A DNA stretch of 28,885 bases, taken from CAZDYP01 sp964509505 (GTDB lineage: Bacteria; Chloroflexota; Anaerolineae; JACRMK01). Positions within the stretch are counted from its first letter, which is position 1; every line of letters starts with the position of its first letter. The DNA lies in NCBI GenBank assembly GCA_964509505.1, contig CAZDYP010000051.1:1-28885 (forward strand), read 5' to 3'. This document shows positions 15,499-23,839 of the stretch, in pieces. Below the pieces are notes generated by a model, which saw only the letters and a list, made by a program, of their open reading frames with translations, was not told where the DNA came from and did no database searches. The position numbers and the translations under genes were made by a program.

Positions 15499-17160
15499 AT
15501 GAAACCATATTTGCAACTTGCTATCATCCCCCTCCTGCTCGTCGTGTGGGGTTTGTTCGTCGCTCCACAGCTAACAAACTATAGCTATAATTCGCTCGCC
15601 AATTATCAGACGCCCTACACGGAAAAAACCACACCCGGCAACACCGGCGAACCGCTCACCTCGCAAGTCGTTCTGATTGTCGTGGATGGCTTGCGCCTCG
15701 ACGTATCGCAGACGATGACCAACGTGAACGCGCTGCGCGTGAAGGGCGCAAACCGCGTGCTGCGCGTTGGTATGCCATCATTCTCAGCAACCAGCTGGGC
15801 GACTATTGGCACCGGCGCATGGGTGGAGCAGCATGGGCAAGTGCTCAACAGGAATTTGCGCCCAATGCCCCTTGCCTCGATTTTCACAACCGTGCAGCAT
15901 AAGGGATTAAAGAGCGCTGCGAGCGGAGCAGCAGGATGGGCAGTTTTAACGCAAGATTGGACAGAATTCAAAGAAGTAGTAGCAGGACATGGATTTCATG
16001 TTGCTTATCCCCCATTCGTTGAGCTTGAATCCAATCTGAAACGATTCTTAAGTTCAGGACATCAACTGATACTGATACACAATGACTGGAGCCGAAATGT
16101 TGAAAACCTTATGCCAGCTGCGGATGACTATATTGGAAAGTTAACCTCCCACATAGACTTAAATTCAACGACTCTATTGCTTGTCTCATCACATGGACAA
16201 TCAGAACGTGGTGAGAACGGCGGCAATGAAGACGCCATCCTCAACGTCCCTTTCATCGCTGCCGGCAAAGGCGTCAAGGCAGGCGCTTACGTCACAGCGA
16301 CGCTCGCCGATATCGCGCCGACCCTTGCGGTGTTACTTGGCGCGAGCTTCCCCACCGACAATCAAGGCGATGCGCTATTCGACATGCTCGACATGCCCGA
16401 CGATGCAAAAGCCAAACGTGCGGTCGAGTGGGCGCAACAAGTCATCGCGCGTTACGACACCATCGCCAAGTTTTATGGCGTGAGCGTTACGCACAAACGC
16501 TTGGATGACGCGCACACTGCGCTCTCGGCGGGACAATCTGTTGAGGCGCTCCGCTTGGCGCAAGGCGAAGTGAATGCGACACGCGCCGCCGTCGCCGTCG
16601 CGCGCGAAGGGCGCATCCAACAAGAACGTTATCCACGCACGCCCACGCTCTTGCTCTTCTGGTCGCCGCTGGTTGTCTATGTTTGGTTCATGCGTCGCCT
16701 GGGATGGGAGCTGCGTCGCCCGCTCAGCGGCGCGCTCGTTTACTTCGTCGTGTTTTACGCGCTCTTCTTTGGTACTGGCTTGACATTCTCATGGAGCGTG
16801 TTCAACAGCGACCTCAGACTCAATAGCAGCTTCATTCCAGCCGTCAGCGCGTTGCTGGTGATGGCGCTGGTCATGGGTCTGCTCACGCGCGACGATGATC
16901 ATTACTACACCGCGCTCGACGTATTTAATGCGGCATTCTGGATTTTCGCAGCGCTGTGGTTGCAAGTCTGCATCTTCTACTGGTCGTACGGTTTCGCGTG
17001 GACGTGGTTCATCCCTGACCATACGTTGCTGCTGAAATACTTTGTGGATGTGTGGCAAACAAACGCCTTGAGCGTGAGCGTTGCGTTGCCGCTCGTGGCC
17101 ATTGGGACGAAGTGGCTACTGGCGCGTGTGGGCAGGAGACGTGGAGATTCGGCGGACTAA
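15499..17160 (+). CDS. Alkaline-phosphatase-superfamily membrane protein with altered metal site (553 aa)
   Basis: A signal anchor covers residues 5-25. The exported part follows the alkaline phosphatase/type I phosphodiesterase fold: Asp63 in IVVDGLRLDV, the nucleophile region PSFSATSWATIGTG near 95, and LVSSHG at 228-233, then GGNEDAILNVPFIAAGKG and ADIAPTLAVLLG. The C-terminal third has about five more membrane segments. Normal relatives have SDHG, DxxxH and GHGG; here they read SSHG, DWSRN and GENGG, so three usual metal ligands are missing. It could be a non-catalytic relative or have shifted ligands. ATG 15499 has no ribosome site. A segment of about 320 bp in the middle is strongly AT-rich. 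Confidence 0.82.
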   Translation: MKPYLQLAIIPLLLVVWGLFVAPQLTNYSYNSLANYQTPYTEKTTPGNTGEPLTSQVVLIVVDGLRLDVSQTMTNVNALRVKGANRVLRVGMPSFSATSWATIGTGAWVEQHGQVLNRNLRPMPLASIFTTVQHKGLKSAASGAAGWAVLTQDWTEFKEVVAGHGFHVAYPPFVELESNLKRFLSSGHQLILIHNDWSRNVENLMPAADDYIGKLTSHIDLNSTTLLLVSSHGQSERGENGGNEDAILNVPFIAAGKGVKAGAYVTATLADIAPTLAVLLGASFPTDNQGDALFDMLDMPDDAKAKRAVEWAQQVIARYDTIAKFYGVSVTHKRLDDAHTALSAGQSVEALRLAQGEVNATRAAVAVAREGRIQQERYPRTPTLLLFWSPLVVYVWFMRRLGWELRRPLSGALVYFVVFYALFFGTGLTFSWSVFNSDLRLNSSFIPAVSALLVMALVMGLLTRDDDHYYTALDVFNAAFWIFAALWLQVCIFYWSYGFAWTWFIPDHTLLLKYFVDVWQTNALSVSVALPLVAIGTKWLLARVGRRRGDSAD

Positions 17161-17172
17161 TAAAGAAGAAGA

Positions 17173-17206
17173 AAAACGCGACTAGTGGTAGTCGCGTTTT
17201 CTTTTT
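17173..17206. terminator. Bidirectional rho-independent terminator
   Basis: CGCGACTA (17177-17184) and TAGTCGCG (17189-17196) pair perfectly around a GTGG loop, flanked by A-run and T-run on opposite sides (AAAA 17173-17176, TTTT 17197-17200 plus CTTTTT). It serves the plus gene ending at 17160 and the minus gene ending at 17205. Confidence 0.92.
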
Positions 17207-18161
17207 ACTCGCTATTTTTTCTTTCGTCTTTCCTCTTTCTTCCTTCTATACTTTCTATACTTTCTTCACCCAACAACCACCTCGCAAAAAATCCTATGAC
17301 CTTTGCTCGATACAATTCAGGTTCGTGTTGATCCACTGCACGATGTTTCGCGTCTGGCACGAACCAAAATTCTTTCGGACCCGTCGCCTCTGCATAAAGC
17401 CAGCAGCCTTGCCAGGCTTCGATGTATTCGTCGCGCCCGCCGAGGATGAGCAACAAGGGTGTCGGCCCAAAATGTCGCACGGCGCGCACAGGATACGCTT
17501 CACTTACGTCGCAACGCAAACGGCGCGCGCCCAACGCGATGATGAGATGGACAAACCGTTCCGCGAACCAACGCGGAAAGCCTTTGTCCACCATGCCCAG
17601 CGCCAACGTCGGCGGCAGCGTCGCAAAGGCTGAATCGGCGACGACGCACTCCACGTAATCCGAAAGCGGCGCAGTGGCCACCGCAACCGCCGCGCCCATC
17701 GAAAAACCCAGCAAGCCGATACGCGTATAACCATGCGAAACCAAATAATCAATCGCACCCAGCAAATCGAAGCGCTCATAAAATCCCATCGAGGTCAGGT
17801 TGCCCTCCGATTGCCCATGATTGCGAAAATCAAAAAGCAACACAGGGATGCCGCACTCAATGAACCACGGGACGTAAATCAGATCAGGCTCTTTGCTGCC
17901 GCCATGACCATGACAGAAGATAACTGCGTGGGTAATCGCTAATTGGTCATTGGCAATAGGGGGTGTGATAAGCCAGCCGCGCAGGGTGAGACCGTCGCGT
18001 GATGCGAATTGGACTTCTTCACTTGGCAACCCGTAATCGCGCGGCTGCCGGCGCGGACGGATGCGCTTTGGGCGTGTCCATTGGTTCACGCCATGCCACG
18101 CCAGCGCCCACAACGCAACCGCCACACCCAACAAAATCAAAGGCAACCGTTTAAGCAGCAC
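17205..18161 (-). CDS. Membrane-anchored alpha/beta hydrolase (318 aa)
   Basis: An N-terminal hydrophobic segment (about residues 2-22) anchors the protein, followed by a basic stretch. The hydrolase domain shows the oxyanion region VIFCHGHGGSKE, the nucleophile Ser154 in GFSMG, Asp in LGGRDEYIEA and His in DAKHRAVD, the usual Ser-Asp-His triad of the serine aminopeptidase/esterase group. I chose GTG 18161: the in-frame upstream stretch is spacer sequence and the palindromic repeat. A GGAG lies 8 nt upstream of the GTG. The C-terminal 20 residues are Glu/Lys-rich, coded by low-complexity DNA. Substrate unknown. Confidence 0.85.
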   Translation of the reverse strand: MLLKRLPLILLGVAVALWALAWHGVNQWTRPKRIRPRRQPRDYGLPSEEVQFASRDGLTLRGWLITPPIANDQLAITHAVIFCHGHGGSKEPDLIYVPWFIECGIPVLLFDFRNHGQSEGNLTSMGFYERFDLLGAIDYLVSHGYTRIGLLGFSMGAAVAVATAPLSDYVECVVADSAFATLPPTLALGMVDKGFPRWFAERFVHLIIALGARRLRCDVSEAYPVRAVRHFGPTPLLLILGGRDEYIEAWQGCWLYAEATGPKEFWFVPDAKHRAVDQHEPELYRAKVIGFFARWLLGEESIESIEGRKRKDERKNSE

Positions 18162-18180
18162 CTCGCTATCTCCAATCTCT

Positions 18181-18195
18181 ATTAGGATTCCTAAT
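18181..18195. repeat. 15-nt perfect palindrome upstream of the hydrolase
   Basis: ATTAGGATTCCTAAT reads the same on both strands around a central T. It lies 20 nt upstream of the GTG start of the hydrolase and could be an operator-like site; this is a guess. Confidence 0.35.
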
Positions 18196-18208
18196 TCATG
18201 TGTGAATA

Positions 18209-18264
18209 AAGAACTCATCCTTGCGAAGGGTTTGAACCTTCGCAAGGGTTATGGGATTCACAGC
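18209..18264 (-). repeat. Dispersed palindromic repeat, copy B
   Basis: Inverted copy of 13175-13230. It contains a perfect 11-bp stem: CCTTGCGAAGG (18219-18229) with CCTTCGCAAGG (18237-18247) and a 7-nt loop. It lies between the STAND operon end and the hydrolase start. Confidence 0.8.
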
Positions 18265-18301
18265 CCGTTTTAGGAACACGCTAATGTCCAATCTCCCATC
18301 A

Positions 18302-21118
18302 CTAATTCTCCACCCAATCCATCCGCCGATTAATGGGATCTTCAACCTGCGCCCCCAACTCGAACAATCTTTGCGTTTGACCTGTGCCATCTGCGCGTGC
18401 CACCCACACTGCCCATATCCCGCCACGATCAGACAGATAGGCAACCCATTGCCCATCGGGAGACCACGTCGGCGCCACATTGACGCCGCCGCCGCGCGTG
18501 AGCTTGAGGCGTTGGCTGCCATCCGCGGTTACCACAAAAATATCCGAGCCGCCCTCTTCACGCGAGGTGAATGCAACACGTCGCCCATCAGGGGACCAAT
18601 CGGGTGCCGTGTCGCTGCCGCCTTTCGCAATCTGGCAACACGCGTTGTTTTGCGAGTACCCATTTTCCGTTGTCGTCCAGATGCCGCACGCGCCTCTCAC
18701 GCAACCCGCATAGGCGATGAGTCCATCGCCGCGCACCGCCGGCCAGCGCGCATCGCGCAACATCGTCGTCGAAGGATCGGGGCCTACCGTGCGCGGTTGA
18801 TCGTCCTCACCATATCGCACGACAATGTAAAGGCGCTGCTCGCGTGTTTGGTCACGCTGCGACGAGAACAGCACACGCCCGCCGGCTAAGAACACAGGAT
18901 ATTTGTCGTCAGGCGAACCTGTGACGCGCCCCTCCACATTGGTGGTCACATCCACGAAGAACAAACCCTCACCGCGTCCTGTTTGTGAGGTTGCCAGCGA
19001 GCGAAACAGCACGCGCCGTCCATCCGGTTGAAAGGAGGGATCGGTAGCGGCTGCCGCAATGGTGCGATATGCCAGCGCAGCGCCCGACGCGCTCAAGTCC
19101 ACGAGTCGCACCTGCCGATGATTGCGCTCGGAACAGCGCTCAATGCAAATAGGCACAACCAATTGCCCACGAAATTGTGGAGCCGGCGTAGGCGTCGGCG
19201 GCGCGAGCGTCGGGGTGGGCGTCGGCTTGGGTGTGGCTGTAGGTTCGGGCGTATCCGTTGGTAGGATAGGTCTAGGCGTTGGCGTAAGTGACGGCGTCGG
19301 CTCCAACACCATCACCGTAGCGCTCGCATTGTTGACGGATTCGCCATTTGCGGCGCTCAAGTTGAAGCGCGTGGTCTTGTCCACCGCCACCGTCAGCTTG
19401 CCGTTGGCAGACAAAGCATCTTGCTCAAACGACTCGCTCTTGATTTGAATGCGCGTGAATTGTCCTTGCACAGACCAACTGAGGAGAATTGCGCGAGCTT
19501 CGGGGTTGCCGCGCACTACGGCGGTAGGTACCGCCACAAAAAACTCAATGCGCGGCGCGCCAGGTCGCGGCGTGGGTGTCGGTGTGGCTAAGGCTTGGGC
19601 CACTTGCGCCGCTTGCGCCGTCGCCGTCTGTCGCAAAGCGATGACCTCGGCGTTGGCAGGCGCGGACTCCAACACTTTCTTGCTGAGGTCCGCCGATTGC
19701 GTCAATGCGGCATTGAGTTTTTGATTGAGCTCGACCGATTCGGTGCCGGCCGCTGCCAGTTTGTAATTGACATCGCGCACGAAGCCCAAAGCGAAGATGA
19801 GTCCGAAAACGATGAGCGCAAGGATGGTGAACACGCTCGCGCCCGCGATACTCCAACGCACCGTGCGGGCGCGTCGCAAAAAGCGCTCCCGCCAATCCAG
19901 CACGGGCGCGCCCAACACGTCGTGAAAAATTTCGTACCGCACCTCGTCGGTTTCACCCGCTTCGGGGGCGACGGCGCGCAAGACGCGCATATCAGGTCCC
20001 GCCAACTTTTGCAATGTGCCTAACATCGCATTCAGCGGCGCGTGAACGTAGCTATTCAAGTCAGTCGGCGTATAAGCGATCTTCGTGCCTGACGGTGTGA
20101 CGAGATACCGAAATGATTCGGCGGCGATGCGCTGTTCCTCGCCCGTCAGTCGCGTCATCATGGCGTCGAGATGCGTGCGGACGATTTTTTCTGAGCCGCC
20201 CAACCGTTCCAACGTCGCCAAGCGCAGCGTGTTCACGTTGGCTGCGCGTTCTTCTTGCCACAGGCGCGTCATCACGAGCTGCAAATAGGGCGTCTCCACA
20301 CGCACCCTCTCGTGCGACACTGCTACCTTGCCTTGTCCTCTCTCGCCAATCGTCACATGCCCCGTCTGTACTTGTTGCACGACAGCCTCAACCAAGCCAT
20401 CGTCAATGTTCATCGTTACAGGCGGCGGCAAGACCGGCATTTCAGGCGGCGGCGGCGTGCTGCCTTCAGCCGCCAAACGACGATTGTATTCTGCCAGCGG
20501 CTTACGAACCGCGCTGACTGTCGCGTCGTAATCAAGATGTTCGAGGCGTAGCAAGTTGTTGAGCAAATTAGGAATACGCCCTTTAAAGCGATCGAGGCGG
20601 CTGAGACCATCTTCACGCAACGAGAACAGAAAGTTCACGTCAATGTCTTTGCGGTTGACGGCGCGGGCGAGCTGGGCGTCAAAGCTATCGGCGCCCACAT
20701 CGGCATGGTAGAGAAAATATTCTTCGAATTGGTCGAAGATGAGGAACACCGAACCGCGCAACATGCGCGTGCATTGATACAAAAATTCGTCGAAGGGCAG
20801 CGCGACGTTGACTTGCACGTTCTTATGCGCAGCCTCAGTGAGCGCGCGCAAAATCTCGCTCTTCAGGACGCGCGCAAACGACGGATCTTGCCACGTGCGG
20901 AACATTAGCACAGCGACGCGCGGCGTTTGGCGCAGCTGCGGCAACACCCCTGCAAGCAGCACCGAGCTCTTGCCCACCCCGCTGGCGCCATACAGCACAG
21001 TGAGCGGCGCGGCGTACAAATTCGACGCGATGATTTCTTGCTCGCGTTCGCGCCCAAAGAAAAACGCGCGGTCCGCTTCGGTGTAAGGTTGCAAGCCTTT
21101 ATAGGGACAGAAGTTGTA
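18302..21118 (-). CDS. Membrane STAND NTPase with C-terminal propeller, copy 2 (938 aa seen, N-terminus in gap)
   Basis: Only the first few residues are missing. The nSTAND NTPase has the family entry motif FCPYKGLQPY, FFFGRE, Walker A GASGVGKSS (about 20962-20988) and Walker B VFLIFDQFEEYF. A helical region with RYEIFHDVLGAPVLDWRERF closes the module. One membrane helix follows (WSIAGASVFTILALIVFGLI, about 19790-19850), preceded by Arg residues, so the C-terminus should be outside. Next come a helical stalk, an Ig-like strand module, a Thr/Pro linker (19170-19300) and PD40/TolB-type blades (SFQPDGRR, DWSPDGRR, TWSPDGQW). Several Cys occur in the exported part. Paralogue of the gene at 23762. 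Confidence 0.88.
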   Translation of the reverse strand, partial: YNFCPYKGLQPYTEADRAFFFGREREQEIIASNLYAAPLTVLYGASGVGKSSVLLAGVLPQLRQTPRVAVLMFRTWQDPSFARVLKSEILRALTEAAHKNVQVNVALPFDEFLYQCTRMLRGSVFLIFDQFEEYFLYHADVGADSFDAQLARAVNRKDIDVNFLFSLREDGLSRLDRFKGRIPNLLNNLLRLEHLDYDATVSAVRKPLAEYNRRLAAEGSTPPPPEMPVLPPPVTMNIDDGLVEAVVQQVQTGHVTIGERGQGKVAVSHERVRVETPYLQLVMTRLWQEERAANVNTLRLATLERLGGSEKIVRTHLDAMMTRLTGEEQRIAAESFRYLVTPSGTKIAYTPTDLNSYVHAPLNAMLGTLQKLAGPDMRVLRAVAPEAGETDEVRYEIFHDVLGAPVLDWRERFLRRARTVRWSIAGASVFTILALIVFGLIFALGFVRDVNYKLAAAGTESVELNQKLNAALTQSADLSKKVLESAPANAEVIALRQTATAQAAQVAQALATPTPTPRPGAPRIEFFVAVPTAVVRGNPEARAILLSWSVQGQFTRIQIKSESFEQDALSANGKLTVAVDKTTRFNLSAANGESVNNASATVMVLEPTPSLTPTPRPILPTDTPEPTATPKPTPTPTLAPPTPTPAPQFRGQLVVPICIERCSERNHRQVRLVDLSASGAALAYRTIAAAATDPSFQPDGRRVLFRSLATSQTGRGEGLFFVDVTTNVEGRVTGSPDDKYPVFLAGGRVLFSSQRDQTREQRLYIVVRYGEDDQPRTVGPDPSTTMLRDARWPAVRGDGLIAYAGCVRGACGIWTTTENGYSQNNACCQIAKGGSDTAPDWSPDGRRVAFTSREEGGSDIFVVTADGSQRLKLTRGGGVNVAPTWSPDGQWVAYLSDRGGIWAVWVARADGTGQTQRLFELGAQVEDPINRRMDWVEN

Positions 21119-21218
21119 NNNNNNNNNNNNNNNNNNNNNNNNNNNNNNNNNNNNNNNNNNNNNNNNNNNNNNNNNNNNNNNNNNNNNNNNNNNNNNNNNN
21201 NNNNNNNNNNNNNNNNNN
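21119..21218. other. Assembly gap of 100 N
   Basis: Exactly 100 N, the usual placeholder for a gap of unknown length. It removes the last blades of STAND copy 1 and the start of STAND copy 2, so the spacer between them and any further gene are unknown. Confidence 0.95.
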
Positions 21219-23762
21219 GAAAACAATCCAATTGCCATCGGGTGAGAGCGCGGGGTCGCCTTCGTTCGTCTGCGAGTTCGTGAGGTTGCGCGGTTCGCCG
21301 CCGTCGGCGTTCATGCGCCAAATGTTGGCTTCGTCATCTTCCAAACGCCCATTGCCATTTTTATCAGCAACGCGCGCAAACACGATGGTGCGCCCATCTG
21401 CTGACCACCAAGGATGCGTGTCGCGCACCAATCCGCGTGTGAGTGTGACCACCGCGCCCGTTTCCACATCCACTCGGTAGAGCTGCCGCGCTTGCCCGCC
21501 AGCGCGCGTGGAGCTGAAGACCAACGTACGGTTGTCAGGCGACCAAGCGGGCTCGTCGTCGAGCGCGTTGCTTCGTGTGATGCGTCGTTGCGCGCTGCCA
21601 TCCGCGTTCATCACGTAGAGCTGACCACTGCCGCCGTCGCGCGAGCTGACGAAAGCAATGCGCTGTCCGTTCGGCGACCACACAGGATGCCAGTTGTTGA
21701 ATTGGCGTCCCGTCAATTGACGAAAGTCCACACTCAACCACGTTGAAGAAAAAATATCTTGTTGGCGTCCGCCGCCGGGCAAGCGCACGAGCGCAGCGAA
21801 TACTAATGCGTTGCGCACAGCCGAATAGCTGCTCGACGTCTCGCCCACCGAGCCGTCTATATCATAGGGAATCAATTGCTGATTGCGTCCATTCCAATCC
21901 ATGCGGTAGATACGCTGCACATTATCACGATTCGACGTGAACACGATTTGCGTATTGGCGGGCGGCGCAATCACCACAGGGCGCGTAGGCGTGATAGTGG
22001 GACGGGGCGTCGGCGTCGGCGTCGGGGTTGCGGTGGCGGAGGGCAAGGGCGACGGCGTGGGCGTAGGCGATGGCGTGGGCGGCGCGCGCGTGGGCGTGGG
22101 TTGTGGAGTATGTGTAGGCATGGCAGCTGGCTGGGGCGCGCCGCCGCTTGCAGGCGTCATCGTCGGCACAATGACGACCTGGGTCGCCAAGGCAGCGATG
22201 GTCTCGCGCGCTGGCACCGCTGCGGGCGCCGCCGTTTGGATCAGATCTTCCGCCGCTTTCACGACGGTGCTGGCCACTTGCGCTTGCGCTTGCGCTGCAT
22301 CCTTTTCTTGCGCCAAGGTGCGCGCATAGAAAAACTGCCCGAATATCACCGACAAGATGATAAAGCCGCCCAGTGCGACTAGAGCCGCGCGTTGTCGCAT
22401 CCCATGTTGTTGCAAAAAGCGCGCACGCCAATCCAACGCCGCCATCGCCAAGACATCATGGAAAATTTCGTAGCGCGGCTCCTGTTCATCATCCAACGCC
22501 GATAAGGAACGCAACACCCGCATCTCAGGCCCCGCCAACTTTTGCAACACAGGCGCAAGGCGCGCGCGCGGAATGCGCGCATAGCTCGCCAAGTCGGATG
22601 GCGTGTACGCGATCTTCGTGCCCGAGGGTGTGACTAGAAACCGAAATGCCCGCGCTGCGATCAAACGCTCACTGCGGCCCAAGGCGCTCATGGTCGTGTC
22701 AAGGTGCGTGCGCACAATGCGCTCGGCGCCCCCCAGCTGTAAGAACGTCGCCAGCCTTAGCAGGTTTGAGCTGACTTTGCGCTCCTCGGTCCACAAACGC
22801 AGCAAGACGAGCTGCAAATAGGGCGTCTCGATACTCACATCTGCTGAATACTGACGCGCGCTCGTGTCATCGTGTCCAGGCGTGGGCGTCAGGTCACCCA
22901 CGCGGGAGGGGGTTATTTTCAGTTGACTTTGCGCTTGCTTGCCCCCCTCACCCGTCAAGCCTAAGGTCACGCGTCCCGTTTGCACTTGTTGGATGATTTC
23001 TTGAACGAGCGCGTCTTCGATGCCCATCTCGCTCGCGCCCACAAACAATTGCTCGTGCGAGGTGAGCGTGGCAGGGGGTGATTGCGCCAGCTGTGCGCGC
23101 GTGGCGACAACGCGCATGTTGTATTCGAGCAATGGCTTTTGAATGACGCTCTCAGCCGCCTCACGGTCGAGATGCTCGAGCCGCAACATGTTGCTGGTTA
23201 AATGAGGAATGCGCCCCTTAAAACGGTCCAACTTGCTTAGGCCATCTTCGCGGATCGAGATGAGGAAGTTGGCTTCGATGTCTTTGCGATTGACCGCGCG
23301 CGCAAATTCCGCGTCGAAGCGATCGGCCGCGGGCGATGAGCCGTGATAGAGGAAGTATTCCTCGAATTGATCGAAGATGATGAACAGATGCCCGCGCAAG
23401 GCGCGCGCGCCATTCCACAAAAACTCGTCGAGCGGCAGCGCGAAATTGACGCCGACTTCACGGCCCGCGCGCGCCATGCTGACCGCATGACGCACCTCGC
23501 GCTTGAGCATGAGCGCGAAATCCACCTCTTGCCAGTTGCGAAAGACGACGACGGCGACGCGCGGCTCGCGTTGCAATTCGGGCAAGACACCAGCGAGCAG
23601 CACTGAGCTTTTGCCCACACCGCTGGTGCCGTACAAGATAGTCAAGGGGGACGCGTACAAGTTCGAGATGATGATCTCGCGATCACGCTCGCGCCCAAAG
23701 AAGAACGCGCGGTCGGCGGCGGTATAGGGTTGTAAGCCTTTGTAGGGACAGAAGTCGGGCAT
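21219..23762 (-). CDS. Membrane STAND NTPase with C-terminal propeller, copy 1 (848 aa seen, C-terminus in gap)
   Basis: Begins MPDFCPYKGLQPY. Walker A GTSGVGKSS is at residues 45-53 and Walker B LFIIFDQFEE at 126-135. The sensor/helical region includes LISIREDGLSKLDRFKGR and RYEIFHDVLAMAALDW. The membrane helix is near residues 455-477 (AALVALGGFIILSVIFGQFF) after a basic segment. A helical stalk and a Thr/Pro linker (about 530-595) lead to PD40 propeller blades: VWSPNGQRIAFVSSRDGG, AWSPDNRTLVFSSTRAGG, WWSADGRTIVFARV and LSPDGNWIVF. ATG 23762 has no ribosome site and lies just after a 24-bp hairpin. It has a larger insert around residues 220-290 than copy 2. Known: STAND proteins are switch ATPases; the trigger here is inferred to be outside the membrane. 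Confidence 0.88.
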
Positions 23763-23772
23763 AATGTAATGG

Positions 23773-23834
23773 GTAATTGGTGATTAGTCATTGGAGATTT
23801 ACTCTGCCAGCTCCAATGACTAATTACCAATTAC
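23773..23834 (-). repeat. 24-bp intercistronic hairpin between the SIR2 and STAND genes
   Basis: Arms 23773-23796 and 23811-23834 are complementary over 24 positions with one G-T wobble and a 14-nt loop. There is no T-run, so simple termination is unlikely. It fills nearly the whole 77-nt spacer. An RNA-processing or stability role, or translational control of the STAND gene, is possible. Confidence 0.85.
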
Positions 23835-23839
23835 TTCTT

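Noticed and set aside
18162..18245. Longer hydrolase start at 18245 or 18218
   Set aside because: That stretch is the dispersed repeat and palindromic spacer; the hydrophobic anchor begins at GTG 18161.
21876..22431. Arg/Gly- and Val/Gly-rich ORFs across the Thr/Pro linker of STAND copy 1
   Set aside because: They are other-frame readings of the repetitive ACG/CCG linker codons.
18302..23762. One giant STAND protein read through the N gap
   Set aside because: Each side has its own FCPYKGLQPY start motif, Walker A, helix and propeller; the open frames through the N are an artefact of unknown bases.
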